64,000 nucleotides of DNA from Acridotheres tristis (taxonomy: Eukaryota; Chordata; Aves; Passeriformes; Sturnidae), in the NCBI GenBank assembly GCA_037013685.1, contig CM072905.1:7637491-7701490 (forward strand), given 5' to 3'. The first letter of the stretch is position 1, and each line of letters begins with the position of its first letter. The notes under the pieces were generated by a model, which did not search any database, had not been told where the DNA came from, and saw only the letters and a list, made by a program, of their open reading frames with translations. Made by a program: the position numbers and the translations under genes. Below, piece by piece: positions 18,669 to 32,100 of this stretch.

Positions 18669-19700
18669 GGTGGGCAGAAGCCCCTGAGGGGCGGCGGCGG
18701 CCGAAGAGAAAAAACCTGAGGGGTTGAAGGGGGTCAGCAGCCGGCGCGGCCCTGAGGGCAACGCGCCTCACACCGCAGGGCGAATCCCAAAAGGAGGAGA
18801 GCTACAGCGCATAGGGGAAAGCCGCGGGGTCGGCAGGGAGCAGCACCCACCTCAGGGTCCGAGGGGCGGCCCGAGGCCGGAGCGAAGCGCCAGGAGCGGC
18901 CGCCCCGTCCCGCCGCGACGAGGAAATGAGGGGGAACCGCCCGCGCGCGCGGCTTAACGCCACAAAATGGCCGGCGGTGCCCCGGAAGGGAACGTGGCAC
19001 CGCCCCGCCCGCCGCTCCGCGGGAGCGACCCCCGATCCCTTTTTCCTACTTTTCCCCGAGGTGGTCCCAGAGGGAGCGTGGGGAATCCCCCTCTAAATTA
19101 ATAATTTGTTCTGTGTTTGGAAAGTGGCTGTTAAAACGCCGCCGCTGTGACCCGGAAGGGCTCGGTGGAGGCGGGGAAATTTTTGAACAATGTGTGTTGA
19201 AAAACGTTAAAAAACCCCCAAACAGTAGCAATAACAATTAAAAAAAAAATAGAAATTAAGGCAGAGCAGTGTGTGGGGGGGACGGAGAGGGACGACAAAC
19301 CCCCGCCGCGGGAAAAAAAAGCGACGGTGAAGTGAATGGCTTGTGGCGCGGGCGGGCGGGCACGGTTTAAAATGGCGGACGCGCAGGGAGAGCCATGAGG
19401 GGAATGGGGCCGGCGTTCCGTGAGGGAGCTGGCGCTCGGCCCGGGGTCTGCCAGAGCGGTTCTCCGGGAGCAGCCGCTGTGGGAGCTCGGTGCCTTTCCT
19501 GCCCGCGCTCCGCTGTGTGCGTGTGGCGGCTCTGAGGGGCCGGACAGCCCGCAGCGGGCTCTCCGCGGGCTCTCGTTCGTCCCTGCGGGCAGCGCTGCCC
19601 CGGGAAGCCGCCTCGGCGCCGCCAGCTCTGGATGTGCCACGATGGATCCGCTCCTCGGTGCCTGTGAGAGCCGAGCAGGGAAATATTAAAATCATCCTCG
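18669..19700. promoter_or_regulatory. Bidirectional CpG-island promoter, SRSF2/MFSD11
   Basis: CpG-rich DNA continues from SRSF2 exon 1 to about 19.7 kb. YY1-like sites AAAATGGCC (18964) and AAAATGGCGG (19370-19379) face the MFSD11 direction; YY1 sites of this form often sit at transcription starts. In human, SRSF2 and MFSD11 are divergent from one island, so the untranslated first exon of MFSD11 probably begins here, but its exact limits and donor could not be fixed. A 9-codon upstream ORF at 19372-19398 would lie in such a leader. Confidence 0.7.
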
Positions 19701-20704
19701 CACCGGCCCGCTCTGCAAGTTCGTGCTGTAGCAGGAACGTGGGAGAGGATTTGCACAGCCCTTGTATAAGGCTGACAAGAAACTTCTCAGAGTCCAGGGA
19801 ATCCCGTGAAAGCTGCTCTCCCACCCCAGAACTTGTTGCTCTGTCTCCTCAGGCACTAAAAAAATGCCCAAACTCCTGAACTGTAATACCTGGTTCTCAT
19901 CTCAAAACAATGTTGCAAGTTTCTACCCAGCTGTTCCATAACTCTTAAAAAAAGACTACGAATGAGACTATTTTCTACCGATCTGTTTAATCCAATGACA
20001 GTATCGATACGAAAAATTATTTCGGTATTAGAATTTAAACTCTTGGTTTTACTATAATTGTGTTTAATATTTTTTTTGCACTGAAGAAGTATAAGAAATA
20101 AGCAGTGACATGGATACAAATCCAGAAGCAACAGTTTGTTTTCTTTTACAAATTACTTCAGAATAAAATAAACTAATTTGACATTTTGTATTGCTTCGTG
20201 TTTTTTCTATTTTTTCAATAGAGAATTTTGATTTAAAAATTTGGTGAAACTTGAAGTTTATCTTTACAGTGATTTCCCTAAAATGACAGAGGAAGTTTCC
20301 TATGCCCCTTCCTCCGAGTTTCAGTCACTTCAACGCCTTGCTGCTGTTGCCAAACGAATTGTTCCAGCCCACCAGCCCAGTTTGCTGTGCAGCAGGATGG
20401 AAACTTGTACTGGCACAAGGGAGAAAAGACGTGAGTGAGGCTAGAGGATGTTAAAATTCTGCTACTATAAATTAATAATATTAACAAGGAAGAAGAGAGC
20501 TTTCCTTGTGTGAAGACCCCTCACCTTGATATTTTAATTGCATGTTTGTAAAGCAGCCTCTGAATAACCACACTGACTTTCCTCCACAAATGAAAATTAC
20601 ACGCTGTGTTTGAAAAACACTGATTTTTAAAAAAATACAGTTTGGGAACTAAAAAGAGCATGTAATGCTTGTATTATATATATGTAACTATAGCTGGGGT
20701 GCGG

Positions 20705-21890
20705 ATTTTATTTCACAGAACTACAGGGTGGGTCAGGTTAACCCACAGTGGGGTTAATCTGGTCCCAACTTGTGCTCCAGCAGGGTCATCCTAGAGTGCA
20801 TGGAACGTGATTGTGTCCAGATGGTTCTGGAATATCTCCAGTGAGGGACACTCCATGCCCTCTCTGGACAATCTGTCCAGGTGGAATTTCCTGGGCATTA
20901 CTTTGTGTCCCCGGCCTCTGGTGCCATTGCTGGGCCCCCTGGGCAGAGCCTGGGCCCTGCTCTGCCTCTCCCTGCAGACAGGGACAGACAGGGGTGAGGG
21001 CCCCTCTCAGCCCCAGCACCCTCAGCCTTCCCCAGTCCCCAGATCATCTCCGGGGCCCTCCACAGGACCCCTCCAGGAGCTCCGTGTCTCTCTCATCCCG
21101 AGCAGCCCAGAACTGGACACTGCTCCAAGGGAGGCTTTGCCAGGGCTGAGCAGAGGGGCAGCATCACTCCCTGACCTGCTGGAAATGCTCTTCCTAACGC
21201 TCCCCGGGACACCAGTGCCCTTCTCGTCCCCTCGGGCACAGTGCTGGTCATGGACAGCTCACTGTCCACCAGGACCCCCAGCTCCGTCCCCACAGAGCTG
21301 CTTTTCCAGCCGGTCAGTCCCGGCCTGTGCTGGTGCTGGGGTTGTTCCTCTGCAGGTGAAGGACCCTGCACTTGCCTTTGTTGAACTTCAGACAATTCCT
21401 CTCTGCCCTTCTCCCCAGCCTGTCCCGGTCCCTCTGAGGGGCTCACAGCACTCTGGGCTATCGGCCACCCCTCCCAGCCTTGTGCCATCAGCGAATTTGC
21501 TGAGGAGGACTCAACCTCTCAGCCAAGTCATTGATGAGGAAGTTAAACAATCCTGGGGGACACCAGTGAGAGGCCTCCAAACAGACCCAGTGCCACTGAT
21601 TATGGATGAGATTTTCCATTCAGCCAGTACTCAATCACCTCACTGTCACTCGTCCCACCCATACATCCCGAGTTTCCCCAGGAGGGTGTTGTGAAACACA
21701 GTGTTGAAAACCTTGCTGGAGTCAAGATGGACAATATCCACTGCCCTCCCCTCATCCATCCATGCAGTTGTTTCATCACAGAAGCTGATCAGGTTCATCA
21801 AGCAAACCTCATCCCACTTCACATCTAAACTCTCAATGAGCCCTTCTAACTCCTGTGCTAATATCCTTTCTCCTCTGTTTCTTTAAACCC
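20705..21890 (-). mobile_element. CR1 LINE fragment, ORF2 3' part and 3' UTR, minus orientation
   Basis: On the minus strand this DNA translates in pieces to CR1 ORF2: a DEGRAVDIVHLDSSKVFNTV-type stretch around 21700-21750, a catalytic box reading FADG at 21484-21495 (second aspartate lost), then ELGVLVDSELSM and VMLPLCSALAKPPLEQC near 21110-21260. The opposite-strand 295-codon open frame at 20807-21694 is only the antisense of this element. The insertion lies in the probable 5' UTR intron of MFSD11. Boundaries are approximate. Confidence 0.88.
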
Positions 21891-22192
21891 TTTACTGTAG
21901 ACAGCAGATGTAAAATGTGGTGATTTGTCATTTACTACAATCGATTCTGCATTTCCTTCTCTTTCCTTTTGGCCAGAATTAAAGTAGAACAGATTTAGTT
22001 GAATTCTCCAATCCCAGAGGCCCAACAGAACAGACAAAGGATGGTAACAGGAAAAAGCGCCCATTTGGTCAATGTCTGATCCTCCCTCAGTTTTGCTGAT
22101 GTTTTAGCAGAGATGTTCATGACTCAAAGATCAATTGGTCTTAAATTTATTATTTAGAAATACCGAGAAGTAAAAGATTAATGATATCACTT

Positions 22193-22332
22193 CCATGCCT
22201 GGAGGCCAGGTTGGAGGGGTCTTGGAGCAACCTGGTCTAGTGGAAGATGTCCCTGCCCATGGCAGGGAAGGGACGAGATGGGCTTTAAGGTCCAATCAAG
22301 GTTTCAATCAAAACCATTCTGTGATTCCATGT
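22193..22332 (+). mobile_element. CR1 3'-end fragment, plus orientation
   Basis: A typical CR1 terminus: GGAGCAACCTGGTCTAGTGG, then TGTCCCTGCCCATGGCAGGG, TTTAAGGTCC, ending CATTCTGTGATTCC, the octamer-like CR1 tail. It is 5'-truncated to about 140 bases and is followed by an AT-rich, T-rich run at 22350-22470. Confidence 0.9.
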
Positions 22333-22590
22333 TCTGTATCTCTGTGTGGTTTTTATTTTTTGAGGGTTTTTTGTATGAGTGGGGGTTTTTTGGTGTGTGT
22401 TTGTTTTTTAAAATATATATATATTTTTTTAAAAAATATTTTTTTTTTTAATTTCTATTTTTTATTTTTAAATCTTGCCAGGTGTTACTTAGTAGCTAGA
22501 AATTGCAATTCTACAAATTGTACAAATAACTATATTTTAAGGACTGGCAGATTTTCACCGCTTTAAATAGGAGAAGGTTGCCTTGCTAAA

Positions 22591-22609
22591 ACTGCATTTC
22601 CCATAGTGC
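22591..22609 (+). promoter_or_regulatory. ZNF143/Staf-like site, possible alternative MFSD11 promoter
   Basis: ACTGCATTTCCCATAGTGC resembles the long ZNF143 motif (ACTACAATTCCCAGCATGC type), a factor site usually found at promoters. It lies about 0.5 kb upstream of the first coding exon of MFSD11. A possible donor, GGAACAG/GTAGAG, at 22867/22868 could join a leader exon to the acceptor at 23083. Weak evidence on its own. Confidence 0.35.
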
Positions 22610-23158
22610 ACAAGGGCTTTCAGGGCTGGGTCAGCTGATCGAGACACCGAAATGTTCTTTATTTCCTGTGCAGTGCATGGAAATGTACGAGTGGCTCATC
22701 TTCCCTTCGTCAGGTGATTGAGAGGCCGGGGAGCGCAGTTCTGATTTCTACAATGCCGAGGAGCTGAGCCGATTAACCTGCTCACAATTGGGAAAGCTGC
22801 ACCTTTGGGACAAAGGATGTCATGAAATAACACCCTGCAGTCAGCCCTGCAAACTTCATGGGAACAGGTAGAGGAAATCTTGGCCTTTACCTTTTGTACA
22901 AACCTTGTTTTTTTTTCCCAAGTTACCGATTTTGTTGCACATTATTTAAAGGGGTTACAGCACTCTGGCTTAATTGATATTTTCTAGCAGCTAATAAGTA
23001 GTCCTAGGTAATCATTATTTTCGAAGCTTACTTTCTTTTATTCTTTTTGCTTCTTTTTTTATTTTATTTTTTTTTTTTAACAGGGGTTAAGAGGAAACTT
23101 TTAAAAGAAAAAAGAGTTTTTCCAGACTGAAGTTGTGGACTTGGGAAGAATATACAAA

Positions 23159-26100
23159 ATGTCTTCGGAAGGAAAAAAGCTTTTCAACATCATTATTTTG
23201 GGGGTCTCATTTATGTTTATATTCACTGCTTTCCAATCCTGTGGAAATATCGCGGTAGGTGTGACTTTCAAAATGTGCCACGTTTTTATCTCAGTTATTT
23301 ATCCTGGCTTGTCTTTTGTGTGCTCTAATGTTGCTTTATTTGGGATTTTCTAATGTGCAAGATACTTTGACATTTAACTTCTTTTGGTTTAGTTTTAAGT
23401 AGATTTACATGTTTAACCAAATAACTCAGCAAGTTATTTCTTTAAGGTAGCATAGCGTAGTAGAAAACTGAGCGTGATTGCTTAGAAAGTAGAAAAACAT
23501 TATAAAATGTTTGAACTTTAAAATAGTGTCTACTTTGACACTTGCCATGTTGGACAATTGAATTACACTGAACCTTGCATATTCTATATTCTGTGTAGTC
23601 CCTTTCAAAATATTTGCCTAAGTTATTATTAACCATGCTATTATTAACTAGATTTTCATAATCTAACAAACTAAACATTCAGGGGGAGTATGAGGATAAC
23701 ACCTGACAAATAAATTTCTACAATTGCTAAACTGCCAAGTCACCTTCCAGCTGAAGTTATTTGCTGCTATTTGGTATCTCTTTGCAGAGCAAAAATTGAG
23801 CACAGCATAATCCAAATTTACTGTTACTATTTAAATTTTTAGACTCCTGCTGCTGCCAGGTTTAGCCCTTTTAACTTCCTGAGCTGCTTGCAGTGTTATT
23901 AGTTCTGTTGCTGCAGGGCAGTTAGATTTCAACATCCCCGTTGAGCCCACAGCTCTTACAGCTCTTTTCTTGCACGCAAGAAGAATCCTTGCTGGGTTCA
24001 GACAGATAAATGTCCTTCACTGCATTATGGAAATAAATACTTGGGGTAGTTTTTGTAAGTCCTAGTGCAGTGTGATGCTTTCTGTGAGCTCTTAAGTGCA
24101 GCCCAACGATCTCAGAAATTCTGCAATGAATTCAGCACCTCACCAGATTGGACTTTGTGATCATGCAGTCATGTAATTCATTGTCATAAAAGTCTTTACG
24201 TGTGAGTTTCAGTCAGGTCTGCCTGCCAGTCCAACTAACTTCATGGTCTCATGACCACTAAAGCTGATTCAAGGGGAAAAAAAGGAAACAGGAAAATAAC
24301 GGGAAGCTGAAAAGAATGGAAATTCTTATCAGAGATTCATAGTTAGGTCAAGTTAAAATATTTCTGAAACTTCTCCTTTTCCCCCCACTTTTAAAATTAA
24401 GATAGTCATACCTATCTATGTAAGAGAGGTCTTAAGTGAAACAAAAGTTTTGTGAATTATTTTAGGTCTCTTATGAAATCATGATTTAATAATAAAGTAC
24501 TAATTTATTCTTCAAACATAGATGTTTCCCTGCCAAATATCTCCTGCATCTTTGTTGTGGAGATAGTGTGAGTTGTAATTAACATTTTAAATTCTTTTAA
24601 GTACTTCGTAGTGTCTATTGATGACTAATTCTAGTGCTTAATACTGACTTTAAACTGATGCAGGTGTTCTCAAAATACAAGATAGATTCTAACATATTAC
24701 AATGTGTGATCTTCTCACAGCAAACTGTTATCACGAATTTAAACAACACAGACTTTCATGGCAGTGGCTACACGAGGTAATTACACAGATTTTCTTCTTA
24801 CTTTGCTCCTTGCAGGGTGAACTTAGTTACAGTTTCATCCAGTAGAGAGACACTCTCAAGAGATTACAGTGCTCTGCTGACTTCACAATTTATTGACACA
24901 CTTAAAGCAGTTTAAAACAGGCTTCTCACAGTTCTGCTCTGAATTATTTCCAGTTGAACTACATATCTGGTTTACATGTTTTCTTTGTAGGGAGAAAAGC
25001 CACCATCATCACGTTCTCAGCATTTTACCTTAGGAGGTGAAGAGGTGGAAGTTTAAAAATAAATAAAACTGCTATCTCAGGCCTTGGTTGTTTGCCTTTG
25101 TACACTGTGTTTATGTAGGACAGGTGGTGTGAATCAGCTCTCAGGAAATAAAACATAAATGTGAAAGGAGCAGTCAGAAAGACAAGCAAAGCCACAAAAA
25201 GCCACTCTCTTGGTTGCACTGGCACTGGCAGAGTCAAACTCGTCACACATGACCAGGGACCTTTTGCATGCCAAATTAATCTGTCATGTGGGAAAACCTG
25301 ACTGCTCCTTTGAAGGCTTTGCTGTCTTAATTTAAACTAAAAATGCCACTGGCACAAAATGTGTCTGTAAAATTTCTATGGTGTATTTGGGATAAGATGA
25401 AAACCTCGCTGACAGATATATGAGGTTCTAGAACGTTCTCTAGATGTAGAAGGTACAAAATACAATAACTGCAGTTCAGGCAGTTTGACAAATGCATGCT
25501 GTGAGTTACAAGATGTCATTGCCTGCAATAGTTTGGGACTCCATTCAGCAATCCAGGGAATACTGTACACTCCTGTATTCCCATGTGGAGTGCTATGGGT
25601 GAAGGGAACAGAAGAAAGTTGGGAAATGTTTTTGACCATCAAAGTTGTGCTGTTAAGTTGTGTATGTACTTAACTGGATATTTTGAAATCCAGTGATCAC
25701 TTTTAAATCAGTTGCAGTGATAGCCTTTATTTTATTTCATGTATTTAATTGGTTTTGTTTTTTATTTCTGTAGCATGTCCATTATTTATGGAGTATTGTC
25801 TGCATCAAATCTTATATCACCTTCACTGGTTGCAGTAGTGGGTCCTCAATTCTCCATGGTTGTTAGTGGTGTGTTTTATAGGTAAGTATTAATTTTGAGG
25901 TTTTGCCTGCTTCCTTGGAAATATTTTTTTAGTTGTTTCACTCCTGTGCCATACATGAAATTGTACTGGCTAAGAAAAGCCTCTCACAGAGATGCTGCAG
26001 GGGTGTAACTGCAGAGTACTTCAGCCTACTGGAAATAGCACATTTTTTCCCAAGCATTTCCAGACTTTGCTGACTGTGGAATTGAGGTTATGGTCTCAGA

Positions 26101-29100
26101 TTAATAACTGTGTAAAAAATCATTCTATATGCTTAGAAGGGTAAAAACATTTTTCACATACAACCCATTTTTCAACATCCCTTAGGAGAGAATATCTGAT
26201 TTAGAAGCACCTAAGTGAGGTATCTGATTGTTAAAGACAGTGTTCACTTTAGGTCAGTATTCAATGAACTGATCTGTTCTGTTCTAGCCTATACATTGCA
26301 GTCTTTATCCAGCCAGCTACATGGGCTTTCTACACTGCCTCTGTGCTTATTGGCATTGCAGCTGCTGGTAAGCATTGCTCTTATTCTGCTGGTTTTTATG
26401 AGATTTGAATATACCTTTAAAATATTTTTATTTCCTGAGCAATGTATTCTGTCTGTTTCAGTCCTCTGGACAGCCCAGGGAAATTGCTTGACTGAAAATT
26501 CGGATGAAAACACCATTGGAAGGAACAGTGGAATATTTTGGGCACTCCTACAGTTCAGGTAAGCTTTATTTGTTAATTTTTTTTTTTTTGGTTGTGTGCA
26601 CATTCTGCTTTTTACATCTTTTTATAAGTGGGAGACTGCATTGAAAAATACTCCCCAGGGACCTTGCAGTCAGTGGGAAGGAGAGATGGAGGCAACGTTT
26701 TTATTGGTGTTGTGCATTACAGAACAGGGAATGAAAGAAAGTTGAACATTGCAATCTCAGCTCTTGAGCTGCTAAAAGATACATTTCTGTTAGGGGGGCA
26801 TTTGAGAGATGTAACAGCAATCTTGGTGGTTGTGGAGGGCTGTGCCAATTTGTGTCCTTTATCGAGGGAGAAGCTGGTTCTCTGATATTTGATGGTTCTC
26901 TGATATTAAACTTTGAGTGCTGCTCGAAAAAAAATCCACAAAAGGCTCAGCATCAGTGACAACAAGGCAGTGAATGCTGTGTTGTGGCCATTAAGTGTTT
27001 TGTTCAGAGATAGTTAATGCCTCTCATGAGAATGTAATGCAATTAGTGTATAGAGAAAAAGAATGAAATTATGCAAGAAGATAGAGCTGATGGCTTGAAG
27101 AGAGACTGAAAAGGTTGGGACTCTTTCCTGTGGAGGAACAGCAGCTGAGGGGGATTATTCCAATGTGTTACCCAAAATTATGGCAGCAGGGGAGCTGATT
27201 GTTGCTCACCAAATGCTGCTGTGCTGGAGCTGGGGTCACTGGGTGAGAATAAGGAGAACTGGTTTGGAACAGATAAAATTCTTTGTGCAGTGGGTGATTA
27301 AACTTTTGGAGCTTGCAGCCATGGGAGTGTGGGGTTGGATGGTGTGAGAAGAATTGAAAAGGAATCAAACAAATTCATGGGAGACAGGTGCACAAATGGT
27401 TCCTGAAGAGATATCCTTTCATCACCTCTAATGCAGCAGTTCTGAATATTCTGCCAGAATATATATCTGGGAGATAACCAGGGGAATGAATTGCAGAAAT
27501 GCTTAGGGTGCTGAGCCTGCATTGCTAATGCTGCTGTGGGAATGGGATCCTGGGCTGGGAGAGCAGCAGCCTGAACCAGGGGCATGCTTGTATTTCTAAA
27601 GTTTTCACTTCCAGAATTAACCCCTCAGTATGGTATCAGAGCAGCAATTTCCACAAAGCCAGCTGATTGTGTGTTTTACAGTGAGTAAAATACATGGGTT
27701 AATAAGAGGAAAATTAGCTCTAAAACTGCTTTAAATCATTCACTCAGAATGACTGTATTTTGAGAAATGGTAGTTAGGGACACAGAATTTACTTGAGCTG
27801 AAGCAATACTTCAGACAAGACACATGACCCTGCACAGGAAGTATTACAAAATCACCTCCAGAAATATGTCAGCTTTCTAACCTATACCCTTCCAAAATCA
27901 GAAGCAACTTAGATGCAGATTTCCTATTTTTTGCCACCACCTTGTGTCTTGATTTATGAAAATGAATAGCCAGCATTTTGAGGCAGAATCTTAAAATTTT
28001 GGGTTTTATATAGAAGCAGCTGCCATGGAGAGTAACTCATATTTCTTTCATGATTGCACAGCCTTGGAATTTTTTTTTAATAGAATAGTACTACTGTGGT
28101 GCTACAACCCTAATGTTTTCATTGAATGTATTGTTGACCTTTGTTCTTTTTGTTTGCAGCTTGATTTTTGGAAATATGTATATATACTTTGCTTGGCAAG
28201 GAAAAACTCACATATCAGGTGAGTACTGCTTGTTTATATGGCCAACCTTTAAATATAGTAGCATGAATTAACAGATAAAATCATGAACTCCAAAGTGGCA
28301 GGAAACTTATACAAAAGCAGACTTTTTTTTTTTCTCCCCAGTTTATTGTAGATAGTCTCTTCTTGGAGATTTTCCACAATAGCTACTCTGGGATTTTCCC
28401 TGTGCAGGCACATTTATGCCAAAATACACCTATTTGGGGGGAAGGTCTTCTGGCTGTATGTGTAATATTAGACACACTATCCTATTCCAAAGTAAGCTCC
28501 TGGTGTGGAGTGTTCTTCTAAATCATAATGGAGATTGATAAAGTGGGTGAAATGAAATATGAAATAAAGGAAAAGAAAGGAAAAGAAAGGAAAAGAAAGG
28601 AAAAGAAAGGAAATCCATCCCAGTTTGTTTCGTGTCTGCATTAATTGTGCTGGCACAAAGCAGGGTAGGAGGCAGAGGCTGAGGTGGGGCAGCACTGCTG
28701 GGAGAGTAGAGAAAGAACTTTCTTCCTTTCTTGGCATAGATTATGAGATGAACTTCCTGATGGGATTGTAATTAGTGCTGTATTTTTTCCATTTGATGTT
28801 GTGCTAGACTGGCAGAGAGCAGGAACTGGAAAACAGTTCCTGCTTTATTCATGTTCTTGACAGGACTTGTTCTTTTTCAGGACCTTATTCATGTTCTTGA
28901 GCTAGACACTGTTGAGATTCTCTTTTTAAAGGAAAGATTTCTGTCAACTTTTTAAGCCAGGAAAAGTAGGGGGGTGGATTCACTAAGAAAAGTGGTGAAA
29001 ACAGATTTTAATAACCAAAAATGAATGCTGCTAAAAAATCAGTGCTCTGCAAACAGATAAGTTTGATTTTCCTGCTCTATAATTGCTGATAATTTTCCTT

Positions 29101-32100
29101 ATTTAGAATATCTACTAGAATGGTCAATTCTTTTAACCTTTAACAGATGATTTAATGCTGCTCTAGTCAATCAGGAATAAGATGTTGTCTTTTAAATTAT
29201 AATTATCAGGCTTCAGAAATAACAGAGCAGAAGGAACAGTTCACTTCTTGTTTCTGTTAGCTCCATCTTTTCAGGTTCTCAAACCACAGATCAGGTTTGG
29301 TAATGAAACACTGGCTAAATTTAAAGGTCATTTTCTGCATTCCCTCACCTGTAACACAAAGGTTTAAGTGTTATTGGAAATATTTGAGACACTTTGAACC
29401 TGGGGGGGGTCTCAAATTCTGTGCATTCCAAATATCACTGCTCTGCTAACCACAGAATAGAGCAATTAACTGTGAGGCAGTTCTGCTGTTACATTTCCCT
29501 CCACCTTAAATGTCTTGAGATTCCTCTTTATTACAAAATTTTATATCAAACCATAACAGCATTTAAAAATCAAATCTTATTTTACTACCTATATAGAAAT
29601 AGCACAAGCATTTCAAGCTGTGAAGCACATGCACGAGTTATTTTTAAGACAAGTTTGCATTTGCTGTTGAGCTAAGGGGGAAGTAAATACAAGCATAGGT
29701 AATATCTTCAGGGTCATGCATTAGTTCAGTCATAACTGTTTGCTGTTACTGTTTTCCCTGCTTAGTACTGGTAAATGGGAGTGGCTTTTGTGTTGGATGT
29801 GTCTGTGCTCTGCTGCAGTACCCAGCTGGTTCAGCAGAGTTGCCCCCTCCAGCTGCTGTGACAGTTACTGAGGTTTTGGTGGCTTTAATGCCTTTGTAGT
29901 TCCCCAGCCTACAGTTTATGATGTCATGGTGCTCGTGGTTCTGATGCTGGTCAAGAGATTCTCTTAGAAATCTCAAGGGGTTTGGGGCAGTTTATGTCCA
30001 CTCTGAATTATATAAGTCTTCCAAGATGTACTTTCTTCTGCTAATAATTTATGCACTTCCTTTAATTGGCTGCTCCTTGGTCAAAGCCTTTGCATGGCAG
30101 AGAATGCGAGGGACCTCTTTAATTTGCCGATATTTTATTAGCACCATAAAACTGAGACAGGAGTTTGCCAGCAGCTCCATGTGGAAGGTAAGCTAGAAAA
30201 TTAGTTTGTGTTCAACACTGTAGCATGTGTGTGTTAGTTGTTTGAAGGTAGCTGGATTGGTTTGAATCTCTTCTGCACATCTGGTCACGGCTCTTGTTTG
30301 TTTTTCCACAGAGAGCGATCGCAGAACTGTCTTCATTGCTCTGACTGTTATCAGTCTTGTGGGCACAGTTCTGTTCTTTCTGATTAGGAAACAAGAGGAC
30401 ACAAAAGCTCCAGGGGATGATGATTCCACTAATGAAATCCTGGGGGAAAGCTCGTAAGTGTTGATGGCAAGAACATATTGTCACATCTCCTTGTTTGTGC
30501 TCCCGCTCCACACAGGAGCATTGTGCATTCACTTCCCTCTGTGCTGGAAACGTGAATGTTATCAGCAACCTGGAGGACTCACAGATTTAACAGAAAAGTG
30601 TCTGTATTTTAACAATGAGAATATATGAGAAATAATGTTCTTGATATGGAATATTCTCAAGGGTGAAGTTCAGTACTGCACATGAAGTTTTTCCTTTGAT
30701 AAGCAAGTGCCTTGCAAAAGATACCCTTCACCTCTTCTCCGGTGATTGTTATTAAATACTTTAATGTTTTATCTTGCCCTCATCAGCCCATTTGAAAGGC
30801 TGAAATAAACAGAAAATACTCCTTTTTTATAGATTGTTTTACAAACTGGAACATGTTTTTCCTGTCTTCCCTAAATATGTCTGCCACCCTGATAAATACA
30901 TTAGAAATGCACAGTTACACTGATTCAGTGCAGTTTTGCCTGAGGCATCAGCTTAAATATTTTTGCTTTATTTAAAGAACAATGAAAATGTTAGAAAAAC
31001 ATCAGTGAGTATGCCTGTGGAAAAAATGTTGAAAGCTTAAAATGTTCAAAAGAACAGTTCTGTTAAGCAAGCATTCACTAGTGCAGGCAGCAAATAGATT
31101 TTGTGGTTACTTTAGATCTCAGAAACTTTTAAAAATACATTGGCGTATTCCAATATATAGTGCAGGGCTAGAAAATGTACAGAAGGTTTGAAAGATGAAG
31201 GTGCCTTCCAGCAGAGCAATAAAATGTGGTTATTCTCTTCCAATTTGACCAAGTAATTTGTTTATCTAGGTCTGCACGAAACAAAATGATGAGAGCAGTG
31301 GCTGCCTTCAGTAAGTACAATTTCACATCAGAGTTGCTTCAGCAAAACCTGGCATCTCCTTGCCAGCTCCCTGTGTTGGTGCTGATGATATGATCATGTA
31401 CAAACCACTTCAATCACATACCTGAGTAGTCCAGGAGAGATTTGGAGTGTTCCTCCTTTGATGTGATTTCACATCCAAACTGCTTTACAACAGCGTCCTT
31501 GGACAGATGAGCACAAAAGGAGCAGGTTACTACCTGGGAAAGGCAGTGGGATTGAAAAAGAAAAATCAACAAACAAATGAAGATAAAAAGAAATCATAGG
31601 CTGTTTGATATTGTCACCTAGTTAACCATTTAGAAGTGAAGCATCTGCAGTCCCCTTTGAAGCTTGATGTGTTCTGCCTGAGACTGTTAAGTTTGTTGTG
31701 ACGATTTGGGGATCTTCTGAAAATCTGTTTATCCTTTCAAGAGACAATTGCCATGAACTGAGAGTACAAAAATAGAGCAGAAAATTGTCTGATAATTGAA
31801 AACTGTGCATCTCCTCTTTAATATTTCCCCCACTGCACTTCTTAAAAAATACAATTTTTGGATGCCACGTTTCTCCTAGATGGCAGGTCAAGGTTGGTTT
31901 ATTTAGCACTCTGATGTAATAAACAGTAAATAAAACTTTAACTGTTATTATACACAGTTTGTTTAATAACCAATTTTTGCTTTAAGCAAAAAGCAAAAGT
32001 AAGTGTAGATTATCTTAGTAGTATTTCCAGAAATGTTATTGATTTTCTTTTTTATTTCTTTACAGAGAAATCTATTACACTGAGCTTCACCAAAGAGATG

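Noticed and set aside
20807..21694. 295-codon plus-strand open frame, one of the longest in the window
   Set aside because: It is antisense to a CR1 ORF2 fragment; the minus strand gives recognisable CR1 peptide segments.
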